Positions 27,145 through 36,817 of a stretch of DNA of 64,000 nt are shown piece after piece. The position numbers and the translations under genes are program-made. The notes beneath the pieces were generated by a model, which was not told the origin of the DNA, ran no database searches, and saw nothing but the letters and a program-made list of their open reading frames with translations. The stretch spans positions 124,001 through 188,000 of the forward strand of contig NZ_ACZO01000007.1 in the NCBI RefSeq assembly GCF_000176155.1. The letters run 5' to 3'. The DNA is from Vibrio metschnikovii CIP 69.14 (lineage in GTDB: Bacteria; Pseudomonadota; Gammaproteobacteria; Enterobacterales; Vibrionaceae). Numbering within the stretch: position 1 is the stretch's first letter; every line of letters starts with the position of its first letter.

Positions 27145-28329
27145 TTATGACACGCTAACGATCGCCTCTGCTACATAAGGGATGTCTTTCTCCGTTAGAC
27201 CGGCGATATTAATTCGACCATCAGCCACCGCATAAATCGCGAACTGATCGCGTAAACGCCCCATCTGTTCCGGACTAAAACCGAGCATGGTAAACATCCC
27301 TTTGTGGCTTTGGATAAAGCCGAATTGTGACGTATTGTGTTGATTTCTCAACTCATTACACAAGGTTTGACGAAGGCTTAACAATCGTTGCTGCATTTCT
27401 GTCAATTCTTGCTGCCAAAGGTTGGTTAACTTTTCATCTTGTAACACGGTTTTCACCAAAGCCGCACCGTGATCTGGAGGCATAGTGTAAGTGGCTCGTG
27501 CTAGGGTCAGCATTTTGCCTCGTGCATTGGCGACCTGCTGAGCGTTTTTACCTAATACGATTGCCGCTCCTGTCCGTTCACGATACAAACCAAAGTTTTT
27601 CGAGCACGAGGTAGTAATCAACATTTCTTCTACGCGCTGCGCCATATAACGTACACCTTGTGCATCATCGTGTAACGATTCACCAAAGCCTTGGTAAGCG
27701 ATATCCACAAATGGAGTAAAACCTTGTTTGAGTGATAATTCCGTTATCGCCTGCCAGACCGTAAAATCGATATCCGCCCCCGTTGGGTTATGGCAACAGC
27801 CATGCAGTAACACCACATCTTTCGGTCCCGCCTGAGCCAGATCGCTCATCATGGCGGCAAGATCAACCATTTTGGTTTCCGGACTAAAATAAGCATAGTA
27901 TTTTACTTTTAATCCTGCCGCTTCCATCACCGGTTTATGGTTAATATAGCTTGGATTGGTTAACCACACCGTCGTATCGGGCTGAGCGACACGCATCAAA
28001 TCCCCCAACATGCGCAATGCGCCACTGGCTCCGGGAGTCTGAATGGTGGTTAAACGGTCAGATAATGAGTGTCCATCACCCAAGACCAATTGCGTGATAC
28101 TGTGGTTAAACTCTTCACAACCGGCAAGCCCAACGTAGGATTTACTGGTTTGAGTTTGGATCACCTTTTGCTGAGCCAGTTGCACCGCCTGCATGATCGG
28201 CGTTTGGCCTTGACTGTTTTTATAGACGCCAATGCCTAAGTCGACCTTTTCAGGACGGGGATCTTGGCGAAAAGCGACGGAGAGAGAAAGAATAGGATCT
28301 AATATTGGTTCTGGTAAATGAGCAAGCAT
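27145..28329 (-). CDS. tyrB: Aromatic/aspartate aminotransferase (class I)
   Basis: 394-residue PLP-dependent transaminase similar to TyrB/AspC. The PLP-lysine segment is TTSCSKNFGLYRERTGA; other family blocks are VDLGIGVYKN, HGCCHNPTGAD and FVDIAYQGFGES. It would interconvert tyrosine, phenylalanine or aspartate and their keto acids with glutamate. A GTG three codons upstream (28338) is possible; ATG 28329 gives the normal N-terminus MLAHLPEPILDPIL. The gene sits after nrdDG as in V. cholerae. TyrB versus AspC is not settled. Confidence 0.88.
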   Translation of the reverse strand: MLAHLPEPILDPILSLSVAFRQDPRPEKVDLGIGVYKNSQGQTPIMQAVQLAQQKVIQTQTSKSYVGLAGCEEFNHSITQLVLGDGHSLSDRLTTIQTPGASGALRMLGDLMRVAQPDTTVWLTNPSYINHKPVMEAAGLKVKYYAYFSPETKMVDLAAMMSDLAQAGPKDVVLLHGCCHNPTGADIDFTVWQAITELSLKQGFTPFVDIAYQGFGESLHDDAQGVRYMAQRVEEMLITTSCSKNFGLYRERTGAAIVLGKNAQQVANARGKMLTLARATYTMPPDHGAALVKTVLQDEKLTNLWQQELTEMQQRLLSLRQTLCNELRNQHNTSQFGFIQSHKGMFTMLGFSPEQMGRLRDQFAIYAVADGRINIAGLTEKDIPYVAEAIVSVS

Positions 28330-28404
28330 GAAAGTCACAACCCTTTGAAATTCAAGTAATGACTTTCAAGTAAACACCAGAAACCATAAAACCGAAAGTA
28401 ATTT

Positions 28405-28872
28405 TTACACTTTACAACTATGTATCACCTGATTATGGCTACCCCGCCACGGTAAACTGGGGTCTGCTTTGTCTTGCTCAAACTTACCATCAATTAATAC
28501 ATCAATATGATCGAGCACTTGACGTTGTTGAGCGTTCAATTCTGATAAACGGTAACCCGTCCATAACCAAATATCTTTGCCCGGGCATTCCTGATTAACT
28601 CGTTGCACCAAAGCTAAAATGGTAACGACATTACTCGGATGCAAAGGGTCACCACCGGACAGTGACAAACCCCGCTTAATAATGCGCTGGTCGTTGAGAT
28701 CAGCAATGATCTGATCGGCCAGCTGCGTAGTAAAAGGCAAACCAGAGTTTAACGACCAAGTGCTTTGGTTATAACAGCCTTTACATTGATGTACGCAGCC
28801 AGAGACAAACAAAGTACAGCGAGTCCCCGGCCCGTTCACCACATCAACGGGATAATATTGATGATAATTCAT
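28405..28872 (-). CDS. nrdG: NrdG, anaerobic ribonucleotide reductase activase
   Basis: 155-residue radical-SAM enzyme with the cluster motif CVHQCKGC and the glycine-rich LSGGDPL. It generates the glycyl radical on NrdD. Follows nrdD on the same strand with 34 bp between, one operon. Confidence 0.96.
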   Translation of the reverse strand: MNYHQYYPVDVVNGPGTRCTLFVSGCVHQCKGCYNQSTWSLNSGLPFTTQLADQIIADLNDQRIIKRGLSLSGGDPLHPSNVVTILALVQRVNQECPGKDIWLWTGYRLSELNAQQRQVLDHIDVLIDGKFEQDKADPSLPWRGSHNQVIHSCKV

Positions 28873-28906
28873 AACTCAACCACTGATGATCTGATGATAA
28901 AAGCCG

Positions 28907-31027
28907 TCATAGGTGCTTCACTCGTCGCTTGACTTCTTCTTGTTTGCCGAAGTTAAACGGTCTTGCATCTGGACTACCGAGATAACCACAAACTCGGCGC
29001 GTAACCGATACTTTTGCAGAGTCATGATTACCACATTTCGGACAAACAAAGCCTTTGCTGGTACAAGAAAATTCACCGGTAAATCCGCACTCATAACACT
29101 CATCTATCGGCGTATTGGTGCCGTAGTATGGCACTCGGCTATAACTGTAATCCCAGACGTTTTCCAATGCTTCAATATTGAGCTGCATATTAGGAAATTC
29201 GCCATAACAGATAAAACCACCGCTGGATATCGCTGGGTATGGCATTTCAAAGTCAATTTTATCGTATGGATTAACCTTTTTCTCAACATCTAAATGGAAA
29301 CTATTGGTGTAATAGCCCTTATCAGTCACTCCGGCAATAATCCCAAATTCTTTGCTATCAATTTGGCAGAAACGGCTGCACAAATTTTCACTGGGCGTAG
29401 CGTATAAGCTAAATGCATAACCGGTTTCTTCTTTCCATTGATCCACCGCTGCGCGTAATCGACTGATGATGTTTAAGGCGTGATCGCGTAAAGCCGCACT
29501 ATCATAAACATGTTGTTGTAAGCCAAATAACGCATTAATGGTTTCATGTAAGCCAATGTAACCCAACGAAATAGACGCTCGGCCATCTTTAAAAATTTGC
29601 GCAATCGTATCATCGGCTTGCAAACGAACCCCACAAGCCCCTTCCATATAAAGAATCGGAGCTACCCGCGCTTTAACATTTTCTAAACGGCTAATGCGAG
29701 TTTCTAATGCTCGACGAGCCAAGAGTAACTGCTGATCTAACAAGCAATAGAACTGGTCGACATCCCCCTTGGCTTTTAGTGCGATACGCGGCAAGTTTAA
29801 ACTCACCACACCTAAGTTATTACGCCCTTCATGAACAAGCTCACCCTGCTCTTGATATGTATTGAGGAAACTTCGACATCCCATCGGGGTTTTAAATGAA
29901 CCGGTAACTTCAACCACTTTGTCGTAATTAAGAATATCGGGGTACATACGCTTCGACGCGCACTCTAAAGCCAGCTGCTTAATATCGTAGTTGGTGTCAC
30001 CGGGTTTATGGTTCAAACCTTGTTTAATCGCAAAGACTAATTTCGGGAATACGGCGGTTTTACGATTTTTACCAAGCCCAGCGATACGATTTTTTAAGAT
30101 CGATTGCTGAATTAAGCGCGCTTCCCACGACGTACCTAAGCCAAAACCAAACGTGACAAAAGGGGTTTGCCCATTAGCCGTGTGCAAGGTATTGACTTCA
30201 TATTCCAGCGATTGGAAGGCGTCGTAACACTCTTTCTCGGTACGAGACATAGCAAAATCTTGTGCATTAGCAATGTGCCACTCTTCGGCAATCGCCAAAT
30301 GTTTGTGATAGCTTGCCGTCACGTAAGGGGCAAGCACTTCATCAATGCGGTTGATTGTGGTGCCACCGTAAATATGGCTAGCGACTTGGGCGATAATTTG
30401 CGCGGTTACTGCCGTGGCGGTAGAAATCGATTTCGGTGTATCAATCTCAGCATTACCCATCTTGAAACCATGAGTAAGCATCCCCTGCAAATCAATCAGC
30501 ATGCAGTTAAACATTGGGAAAAATGGCGCGTAGTCAAGGTCGTGATAGTGGATATCGCCTTGCTCATGGGCTTGTACAATATCTCGGGGGAGAATTCGGG
30601 TTTTGGCGTAATGTTTAGCAACAATCCCCGCTAATAAGTCTCGCTGAGTTGGGATCACTTTACCGTCTTTATTGGCATTCTCATTGAGTAGATCGGCATT
30701 ACTTTCTTCAATCAGACCTTCAATTTCTTTGGTTAGCGTACTCTGCTTTTCACGGGCAATATCGCGATCGTGACGATATTCAATGTAGGAGCGAGCCAAA
30801 CCTTTATACGGCCCTTGCATCAGTTCATTTTCAACCAAGGTTTGAATCTCAGCAATATGAACCTGCTGCTGACCCTCAAGTTGTAATTCAACCGCTAACG
30901 CGACATTGAGTGCATAAATAGCAATCTCGCTGGTGACTTGATCAGCAGCGCTTTCTACCGCCGCTTGAATACGATCTCGGCTAAACGACGCTTTAGAGCC
31001 GTCACGCTTGATTACGATTGGTTTCAT
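28907..31027 (-). CDS. nrdD: NrdD, anaerobic ribonucleoside-triphosphate reductase
   Basis: 706-residue class III reductase. An N-terminal ATP-cone (IVIKRDGSKASFSRDRI) gives allosteric control; the C-terminal zinc site CYECGFTGEF with CPKCG precedes the glycyl-radical loop RRVCGYLGSPDARPF with Gly681. It makes dNTPs without oxygen. Ribosome site AGGAGAT precedes the ATG. Upstream are two NrdR boxes and a perfect FNR box, so both dNTP status and anaerobiosis probably control it. Confidence 0.97.
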   Translation of the reverse strand: MKPIVIKRDGSKASFSRDRIQAAVESAADQVTSEIAIYALNVALAVELQLEGQQQVHIAEIQTLVENELMQGPYKGLARSYIEYRHDRDIAREKQSTLTKEIEGLIEESNADLLNENANKDGKVIPTQRDLLAGIVAKHYAKTRILPRDIVQAHEQGDIHYHDLDYAPFFPMFNCMLIDLQGMLTHGFKMGNAEIDTPKSISTATAVTAQIIAQVASHIYGGTTINRIDEVLAPYVTASYHKHLAIAEEWHIANAQDFAMSRTEKECYDAFQSLEYEVNTLHTANGQTPFVTFGFGLGTSWEARLIQQSILKNRIAGLGKNRKTAVFPKLVFAIKQGLNHKPGDTNYDIKQLALECASKRMYPDILNYDKVVEVTGSFKTPMGCRSFLNTYQEQGELVHEGRNNLGVVSLNLPRIALKAKGDVDQFYCLLDQQLLLARRALETRISRLENVKARVAPILYMEGACGVRLQADDTIAQIFKDGRASISLGYIGLHETINALFGLQQHVYDSAALRDHALNIISRLRAAVDQWKEETGYAFSLYATPSENLCSRFCQIDSKEFGIIAGVTDKGYYTNSFHLDVEKKVNPYDKIDFEMPYPAISSGGFICYGEFPNMQLNIEALENVWDYSYSRVPYYGTNTPIDECYECGFTGEFSCTSKGFVCPKCGNHDSAKVSVTRRVCGYLGSPDARPFNFGKQEEVKRRVKHL

Positions 31028-31069
31028 GATATCTCCTTACCCAGAATATCCACACGCTTATCCACAAAT

Positions 31070-31086
31070 ACACCATATAGATAAAA
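31070..31086. promoter_or_regulatory. NrdR box (proximal)
   Basis: ACACCATATAGATAAA is a partial match to the NrdR consensus ACACWATATATWGTGT. It is about 30 bp (three helical turns) from the second box, the usual NrdR arrangement. Confidence 0.65.
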
Positions 31087-31099
31087 GTCTGCACCGCTA

Positions 31100-31115
31100 A
31101 CACAATATGTTGTGG
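31100..31115. promoter_or_regulatory. NrdR box (distal)
   Basis: ACACAATATGTTGTGG matches the NrdR consensus at nearly every conserved position. Confidence 0.75.
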
Positions 31116-31146
31116 CACATTAGACGAAATGCCGCCATGAGGCGTA

Positions 31147-31160
31147 TTGATTTAGATCAA
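31147..31160. promoter_or_regulatory. FNR box upstream of nrdD
   Basis: TTGATTTAGATCAA is a perfect match to TTGAT-N4-ATCAA. Placement about 120 bp before nrdD fits anaerobic activation. Confidence 0.8.
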
Positions 31161-31304
31161 TAAAAACCAGACCATGGACAAGAAGAAGACGATATTGAGG
31201 TCAGAGATCGCAATCTATTGAGAAACGATGAAAATAGGCATTTTCTCAAACAACGTATTGATTTTTTAAAAAGCCTGCTAGGCTAAGGACTTAAGATTCA
31301 ACGG

Positions 31305-32216
31305 ATGAAAATAACCATGATAACCCGATTTCTGTCACGATTGACTCTGTGTGTGGTGTTGCTCAGCTCATTTTGTGGCTATGCACAACCGATCAGTATC
31401 ACAACCTGGAATATAGAATGGCTGACCTTAAATCCCGATGCGCCTGACGATAAGGGCAAACGTAGCGAAGCGGATTTTCAAGCCTTGTCTCGACATTTTC
31501 AGCGTTTCAGACCTGATGTACTGGCTTTTCAAGAAGTGGATAGTATTGCTGCCATCCAAAAGGTGGTGGGTAATGAGTATCGAATTGTTTTATCTGAACG
31601 CGCCATGCCACAACATCAGCAGCATCAATTCAGTAAACTCAATCAATATACAGGTTTTGCTATCAAATCAACGATCCCTTTTGATACACCAGCTGATATT
31701 GATCTCTATGGACGGGCTAATCATAAACTACGCTTCGCCACGTATGTGATTCTCTATCCTGATAATCCGAACGAGATCCACTTGCTTTCAGTGCATTTAA
31801 AAGCTGGATGCGCTGGAGCCTTCCATCCCAATACTGACAGTTGCCAAATTTTAAAAACTCAGGGCAAAGCACTCAATCGTTGGCTACAAGAGCGAGAGCG
31901 TCATCAACACGCGTTTATGATCTTAGGGGATTTCAATCATAATCTCGCCTACCAAGGCGATTGGCTATGGAAAATAATTAACCAAGAGTTAAACAAGCCA
32001 GTGCAACTCGCGACTCAAGAAACGCCCGCACGCTGCCAAGTTCGCTCTCGCCGTCAGCCAGATACACTGCACCGTTTTCGTTCGTTAATTGATCATATGA
32101 TTGTCAGCAGCCAAGTCGTGTATCAACAGATACAACAAATCGTTTTTCCTGCTGATGAAGTGCTGCGCTACCGACTGAGTGATCATTGTCCGATCAATGG
32201 TCAATTTCACTGGTAA
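31305..32216 (+). CDS. Secreted endonuclease/exonuclease/phosphatase-family protein
   Basis: 303-residue EEP-fold hydrolase (DNase I/sphingomyelinase superfamily). An N-terminal signal peptide ends near GYAQP (residue about 28). Catalytic motifs are TTWNIEWL, FQEVDS, LLSVHLKAGC, ILGDFNHNL and SDHCPINGQFHW, with the final Asp-His pair present. Likely exported to the periplasm or outside. Substrate may be nucleic acid or a phosphodiester; not determinable. The ATG at 31305 has a weak ribosome site and ATG 31317 is an alternative. Confidence 0.88.
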   Translation: MKITMITRFLSRLTLCVVLLSSFCGYAQPISITTWNIEWLTLNPDAPDDKGKRSEADFQALSRHFQRFRPDVLAFQEVDSIAAIQKVVGNEYRIVLSERAMPQHQQHQFSKLNQYTGFAIKSTIPFDTPADIDLYGRANHKLRFATYVILYPDNPNEIHLLSVHLKAGCAGAFHPNTDSCQILKTQGKALNRWLQERERHQHAFMILGDFNHNLAYQGDWLWKIINQELNKPVQLATQETPARCQVRSRRQPDTLHRFRSLIDHMIVSSQVVYQQIQQIVFPADEVLRYRLSDHCPINGQFHW

Positions 32217-32242
32217 TTCTTTTACAGTCTATTAAGACCAGA

Positions 32243-32283
32243 TAAAAAAATAGGCGTATTGAATGACATTTTTCAATACGCCA
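32243..32283 (-). terminator. Terminator for the yeeE/yedE-like operon
   Basis: Read on the minus strand, GGCGTATTGAA pairs with TTCAATACGCC and is followed by TATTTTTTT. It lies after the second YeeE/YedE gene and before the end of the convergent EEP gene. Confidence 0.75.
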
Positions 32284-32319
32284 TAGACCTAAACATCTTA
32301 AATAACTAACATACCGTCA

Positions 32320-32751
32320 CTAATTTTTGGTTTTTAGCCATTGTCCCATGACGAATAAACCGGTCAACATTGCCACAAAAAATACCCATACGTCACGGTT
32401 ACCTAGTGCCAAACTTGACACTGCTGGCCCTGGGCAGATGCCTGCTATCCCCCATCCTAAGCCGAAAATAACCGCACCGCTAATCAGACGACTATCGAGA
32501 TGGGGATTATTCGCCAAACTAAAACTAGAGGCATTAAGCGGCTTAGCTTTTGGTTTAATCACAATAAAATAAGCTGGCATAAAGACCAATAACGCACCGC
32601 CCATCACAAATATTAGGCTTGGGTCCCAAGCGCCAGCAACATCTAAAAAGCCTATCACCTTGGTCGGATCCGCCATACCAGAAATCACCATACCGAGACC
32701 AAACAATAAGCCGGTTACCAGTGACGTAAAACGAAATAAGAACGTATTCAT
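32320..32751 (-). CDS. YeeE/YedE-family half transporter (PmpB-like)
   Basis: 143-residue membrane protein with about four helices. Family pattern FGLGWGIAGICPGPAVSSLALG carries the conserved Cys of the sulfur-transport YeeE/YedE fold, and GMVISGMADPTKVIGFLDVAG is the first conserved loop. It follows a second half-size protein by 33 bp; together they would make one full YeeE-like channel for thiosulfate or another sulfur compound. Operon with the BigR-type repressor upstream. Confidence 0.88.
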   Translation of the reverse strand: MNTFLFRFTSLVTGLLFGLGMVISGMADPTKVIGFLDVAGAWDPSLIFVMGGALLVFMPAYFIVIKPKAKPLNASSFSLANNPHLDSRLISGAVIFGLGWGIAGICPGPAVSSLALGNRDVWVFFVAMLTGLFVMGQWLKTKN

Positions 32752-32784
32752 GATCTATCCTTACTAATAAAAGGGGTAATGCGT

Positions 32785-33204
32785 TTAAAGAAGATGCAAA
32801 CGGACAAAGACGGTAATGCCAGCAACCAGCATAAATATCCCCGTCGCAACAATAGAGCGCAGCGACAAACGCCCAATCCCACAGATTCCATGACCACTGG
32901 TGCAGCCATTACCTAAGCGAGTGCCTAAACCAACCAGTAAGCCAGCGATGATTAGCATCCCTGTGCTCGATGAATACTGCAAAGGCACCTCCGCAGCCAA
33001 TAAACGCACCCCAAACACGCCTCCCACCACTAAGCCAATAATAAATAGCCAGCGCCATGCGGTATCTTGCGCTTTAGGAGTTAACAAACCACCAAGAATA
33101 CCACTGATCCCAGCGACTTTACCGTTCAGCAATAACAACAAAGTAGCGGAGACTCCGAGTAACATTCCGCCGAATAGCGAATACCAAGGAATTGAAAATG
33201 TCAT
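32785..33204 (-). CDS. YeeE/YedE-family half transporter (PmpA-like)
   Basis: 139-residue membrane protein. The signature GNGCTSGHGICGIGRLSLRS carries the conserved Cys and His of the YeeE/YedE family. Start 33204 is chosen over an upstream frame because GAGG lies just before it and MTFSIPWYSLFGG is the typical N-terminus. Ten bases separate it from the repressor stop, so translation is probably linked. Confidence 0.88.
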   Translation of the reverse strand: MTFSIPWYSLFGGMLLGVSATLLLLLNGKVAGISGILGGLLTPKAQDTAWRWLFIIGLVVGGVFGVRLLAAEVPLQYSSSTGMLIIAGLLVGLGTRLGNGCTSGHGICGIGRLSLRSIVATGIFMLVAGITVFVRLHLL

Positions 33205-33214
33205 AGTTACCTCA

Positions 33215-33535
33215 TCATGAATTAGCGTTATTTGGGTGACAAAAAATGTGTTGTAAACTGGCAATCAGTTGTTGAACACGCTGATCGGCCAAAGAATAAA
33301 AAACTTGTTGAGAGCGTTTACGTGCGCTAATCAATCGCTGTCTACGCAGTAAAGCAAGGTGCTGCGATAACGCTGATTGACTCAATAAAGACGCTTGTTG
33401 TAACTGAGCTACCGCGACTTCACCTTCAATTAACTGACACAGCACCATCATCCGTTCAGGATGGGCCATAATTTTTAATAATTCCGTGACCTCATCAATA
33501 TGAACTTGCATTTGATCAATATTTATCTCAGCCAT
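33215..33535 (-). CDS. ArsR-family persulfide-responsive repressor (BigR/SqrR-like)
   Basis: 106-residue winged-helix repressor. The recognition region LLSQSALSQHLALLRRQRLI is typical ArsR. Two cysteines, Cys33 (MVLCQL) and Cys99 (HIFCHP), are 66 residues apart, exactly the separation of the redox pair in SqrR (41/107) and BigR (42/108) as I recall them, which form a polysulfide bridge. Start at 33535 has GGAGAG upstream; the longer frame reading MTNLVVG is unlikely. Divergent from the CoA-disulfide reductase gene and leading the two YeeE/YedE genes: a reactive-sulfur response unit. Confidence 0.88.
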   Translation of the reverse strand: MAEINIDQMQVHIDEVTELLKIMAHPERMMVLCQLIEGEVAVAQLQQASLLSQSALSQHLALLRRQRLISARKRSQQVFYSLADQRVQQLIASLQHIFCHPNNANS

Positions 33536-33578
33536 ACGCTTCTCTCCGGTCACACTGTCAATATAATAGTAACCAACC

Positions 33579-33629
33579 ACTAAATTAGTCAACCCTTATT
33601 TAGATTAATAAAAATTAGAAAAACCTAAT
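33579..33629. promoter_or_regulatory. Candidate operator region of the BigR-like repressor
   Basis: Two inverted repeats lie between the divergent genes: ACTAAATTAGT (33579-33589) and ATTAG-N6-CTAAT (33614-33629). The second covers a possible -35 (TTAGAA, 33615-33620) for a -10 TATACT at 33639-33644 of the reductase gene, so repression by occlusion is plausible. Confidence 0.5.
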
Positions 33630-33697
33630 GCATTGCCTTATACTGTTGCCAGTATTTTTAAAAGCTAACTATTTTTTAGAAGCTAGAAGAGGTAATC

Positions 33698-35400
33698 ATG
33701 ACCAAGATCGTTATTATTGGTGGCGTCGCAGGTGGCGCATCTGCCGCAGCCAGAGCTCGTCGTTTAAGTGAAGATGCAGAAATTATCATATTTGAACGGG
33801 GGCAGTTTATTTCATTTGCTAATTGTGGTTTGCCTTATCACATCGGCGGCGATATTCAAGATCGCAGCAAATTGCTACTACAAACACCAGAAAGTTTTCT
33901 CGCTCGTTTTAACGTGGATGTGCGAGTGATGAATGAAGTGATAGCGATCAATCGCTCAGAAAAAACGGTTACCGTGAAAAACCTTGTCGATGGTACAGAA
34001 TATCACGAATCGTATGATTTCTTACTCCTTAGCCCAGGGGCAAGTCCGATAGTTCCTCCTATTGCTGGTCTTGATAATCCACTTACCCATTCGCTGCGTA
34101 ACATTCCCGATATGGATCGCATTATCCAAACGATCCAGATGAATAAGCCTACCCACGCGACGGTAGTGGGTGGTGGTTTTATTGGTTTAGAAATGATGGA
34201 AGCTTTTCATCAACTTGGGATTAAAACCACGCTGATTGAAATGGCCGATCAAGTCATGACCCCCGTCGATAGAGAAATGGCCGGCTTTGTCCACCATGAA
34301 ATTCGTAGTCAAGGCATCGATTTACGTTTAGGTGTTGCATTAAAATCGGTTGAGTTTGTTGCAACCACTTCCATTGCTAATACTGATGCTGGCGAGCAAG
34401 CTTCTACTCAGCATTTGTGCGGCCAACTTTCATTAACATTAAGCAATGGCGAATCGTTAACTACTGAGCTATTGATTATGGCGATTGGCGTGCGGCCTGA
34501 AACCACACTAGCGCAACAAGCAGGATTAGAGATTGGTCAACTCGGTGGCATCTGGACTAACGCAGAAATGCAAACCAGTGATCCTTTCATTTATGCCGTT
34601 GGCGATGCGGTTGAAGAGCAAGACTTTGTAACGGGTAAACCAACACTCGTGCCACTGGCAGGTCCAGCGAATCGGCAAGGTAGAATGGCGGCCGACAATA
34701 TGTTCGGTCGCAAAGGAACTTATCAAGGCACGCAAGGCACCGCTATTTGTAAAGTCTTTGATCTTGCCGTTGCTTCAACGGGTAAAAACGAAAAACAGTT
34801 AAAACGTGAAGGGATCGAATACGAAAAAGTCTACGTCCATACCGCCAGTCATGCCAGCTACTATCCGGGAGCAGAAATTGTCTCATTTAAATGTTATTTG
34901 ATCCCAATAGCGGCAAAATATTCGGCGCGCAAGCGGTTGGCAAAGACGGAATTGATAAACGTATTGATGTGATGGCCGTAGCGCAACGTGCTGGTATGAC
35001 CGTTGAACAACTTCAGCACCTAGAGTTAACTTACGCGCCACCGTACGGTAGTGCAAAAGATGTCATAAACCAAGCGGCGTTTGTGGCTACCAACCTGATG
35101 AAAGGTGATGCAAAAGCGATTCACTTTGATCAACTCGCAACCCTGAGTGACGATCAGATCATTTTAGATGTGCGCAATCCTGAAGAACGCCAAGAGGGTT
35201 GTTATCTACAAGGGGATATCAATATTCCGGTTGATCAATTACGCCAACGGCTTAATGAGCTACCTAAAGACAAAGAGATCATCATCTACTGCCAAGTTGG
35301 GTTACGCGGTAACGTCGCTTATCGCCAGTTAGTGAATAATGGCTTTAAAGCTCGCAATTTGATTGGTGGTTATCGTACCTATTTTTATTCCAAAGTGTGA
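33698..35400 (+). pseudogene. CoA-disulfide reductase with rhodanese domain, frameshifted
   Basis: FAD/NAD(P)H-dependent CoA-persulfide or CoA-disulfide reductase fused to a rhodanese domain. The first frame gives the FAD Rossmann motif IIGGVAGGASAAARAR, redox-active Cys43 in FANCGLPYH, and the NAD-binding GGGFIGLEM; it derails after VSFK at 34891 and ends at 34972. The second frame, from 34891, continues MLFDPNSGKIFGAQAVG and the rhodanese with YCQVGLRG. One added A in the AAA run at 34889-34891 joins them into one roughly 566-residue protein. Either a one-base sequence error in a short A run or a real null mutation. Divergent from the persulfide-sensing repressor. Confidence 0.88.
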
Positions 35401-35426
35401 TAACCACTTTATATATCGAAGAGATC

Positions 35427-35457
35427 GAGCATCCTGAACAGTCAGCGTAGGATGCTC
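35427..35457. terminator. Hairpin between convergent reductase and carrier genes
   Basis: GAGCATCCT pairs with AGGATGCTC over a 13-nt loop. It lacks a clean T tract, so terminator use is likely but not certain. Confidence 0.5.
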
Positions 35458-35466
35458 ATCATATAA

Positions 35467-36817
35467 TTATGCTACAACTTGCTTTCGAACAGTCTCTTCT
35501 TTCATTTTGGTTGCATCAAAACCGTCATGCAAATGGTAATAACGCTGATAAATCATACCGCTCACTAACATTAAAACGGCAGGTAATCCTATCATGATGA
35601 ACTCTAACCCAGCGATCGTACTCTCTGTTTGCTCAACGTTGGGTACATATCCAATAACGCTCAGACCTATACCCACGATAAAACCGCCTGCTGCACCAGC
35701 AAATTTAACCAGCATGGTTTGCACAGAAAAAATAACACTTTCACTACGACGTCCAGTTTTATATTCACCATAATCCACGACATCAGCCAACATTACGGTT
35801 TGAAGAGCATTGGCAATACCCACACCAAATTTGATAGCTGCCCCTGTGATTCCAATGATAATTACATTGGCCGGAGCAACAAATCCCATAATTAATAAAA
35901 TAAAGCAGGATAAAATTGGAAAGCCACAGGCAATCATCCACAAATATTTACGAGGTAATAAGGCTGCAATTCTCGGGAATAAAAACACACCAGCTACCTC
36001 AGCAATACCGGCAAACATCATATAAACAGGAAATAATTCTGCTTTATTTAATGCATAAGAAAAATAATAGATAGCAAAACCACCAACAAGAAGGTTCGCG
36101 ATTTGAAATGAAAGAACGGTACCAATCAGTGCTTTAAGTTGATCATTTTTTCCAATAATCGTTAATACATCTTTAAAGCTAAATTTTGCCATCGTCATCG
36201 GAGGGGCTATTTTTTCTTTTACATTACGCGCAATTAAAAAAGCACTCATAATAAATAGTACAGCAATCAGCATCGCAACATTAAAAAATCCTTTACCTTG
36301 ATCACCCTGCCCTAGCTCGCCAACAATATACAGACCATAAGTTCCGGTCACAAACCAAGCAAGACTTGCAAATAAACGCAGCCATACCACTAATTTTTCT
36401 CTCTCCTGGCGAGAACTGGATAGTGCTGGAATCATTGACCAGTAAGGAATATCCATGATGGTGTATGTTAATCCCCACAAAATATAAGCGGCGGCAGCAT
36501 AGATATAAAGCGTTGTACCTTCAAACATGTGTGTGCTAAACAGGCCAACTAGAACAACCGCATTTAAAAGTGTACCAATGACAATCCATGGGCGGAATTT
36601 GCCAAACTTTGAACGCGTATTATCGACAATGACTCCCATCATAGGGTCAGTAATCGCATCAATAATACGGGCAGGTACCAACGAAAGCTGCGGGTAAACC
36701 TGCAACGTCAGTGAAGTAGAACATTAAGAAGATATAGATAGGAGCACAGGCAAAATCTTTACCGAGTGCACCAAGGCCGTAAGAGACCTTAGTTTGTAGC
36801 GTAATTTTCTCAGACAT
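35467..36817 (-). pseudogene. melB: Melibiose-type GPH-family sugar:cation symporter, broken near N-terminus
   Basis: MelB-like 12-helix carrier. The true start is ATG at 36817 with AAGGA upstream, reading MSEKITLQTKVSYGLGALGK through YFTDVAGLPAAFVGT. There the frame breaks at the GGTACC near 36674 and hits a stop three codons later. The rest (ARIIDAITDPMMGVIVDNTRSKFGK to the end) is open in another frame. E. coli MelB has VGTLFLVARI here, so about 8 or 11 bases are missing. The downstream part contains the family motifs KFRPWI and MLADVVDYGEYKTGRRSE. Downstream of the alpha-galactosidase, with its own operator. Loss would stop melibiose uptake by this route. Confidence 0.87.

Noticed and set aside
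26697..27158. Several plus-strand frames over the lipoprotein gene
   Set aside because: Gly/Ser/Trp-rich products result from the Pro/Glu-rich spacer on the other strand.
30167..30634. 155-residue frame antisense to nrdD
   Set aside because: Lies wholly within conserved NrdD and shows no domain or ribosome site.
34883..34897. Programmed -1 frameshift in the CoA-disulfide reductase
   Set aside because: The site reads A TTT AAA T; slipped tRNAs would not re-pair, and no downstream structure is evident. A lost base is simpler.
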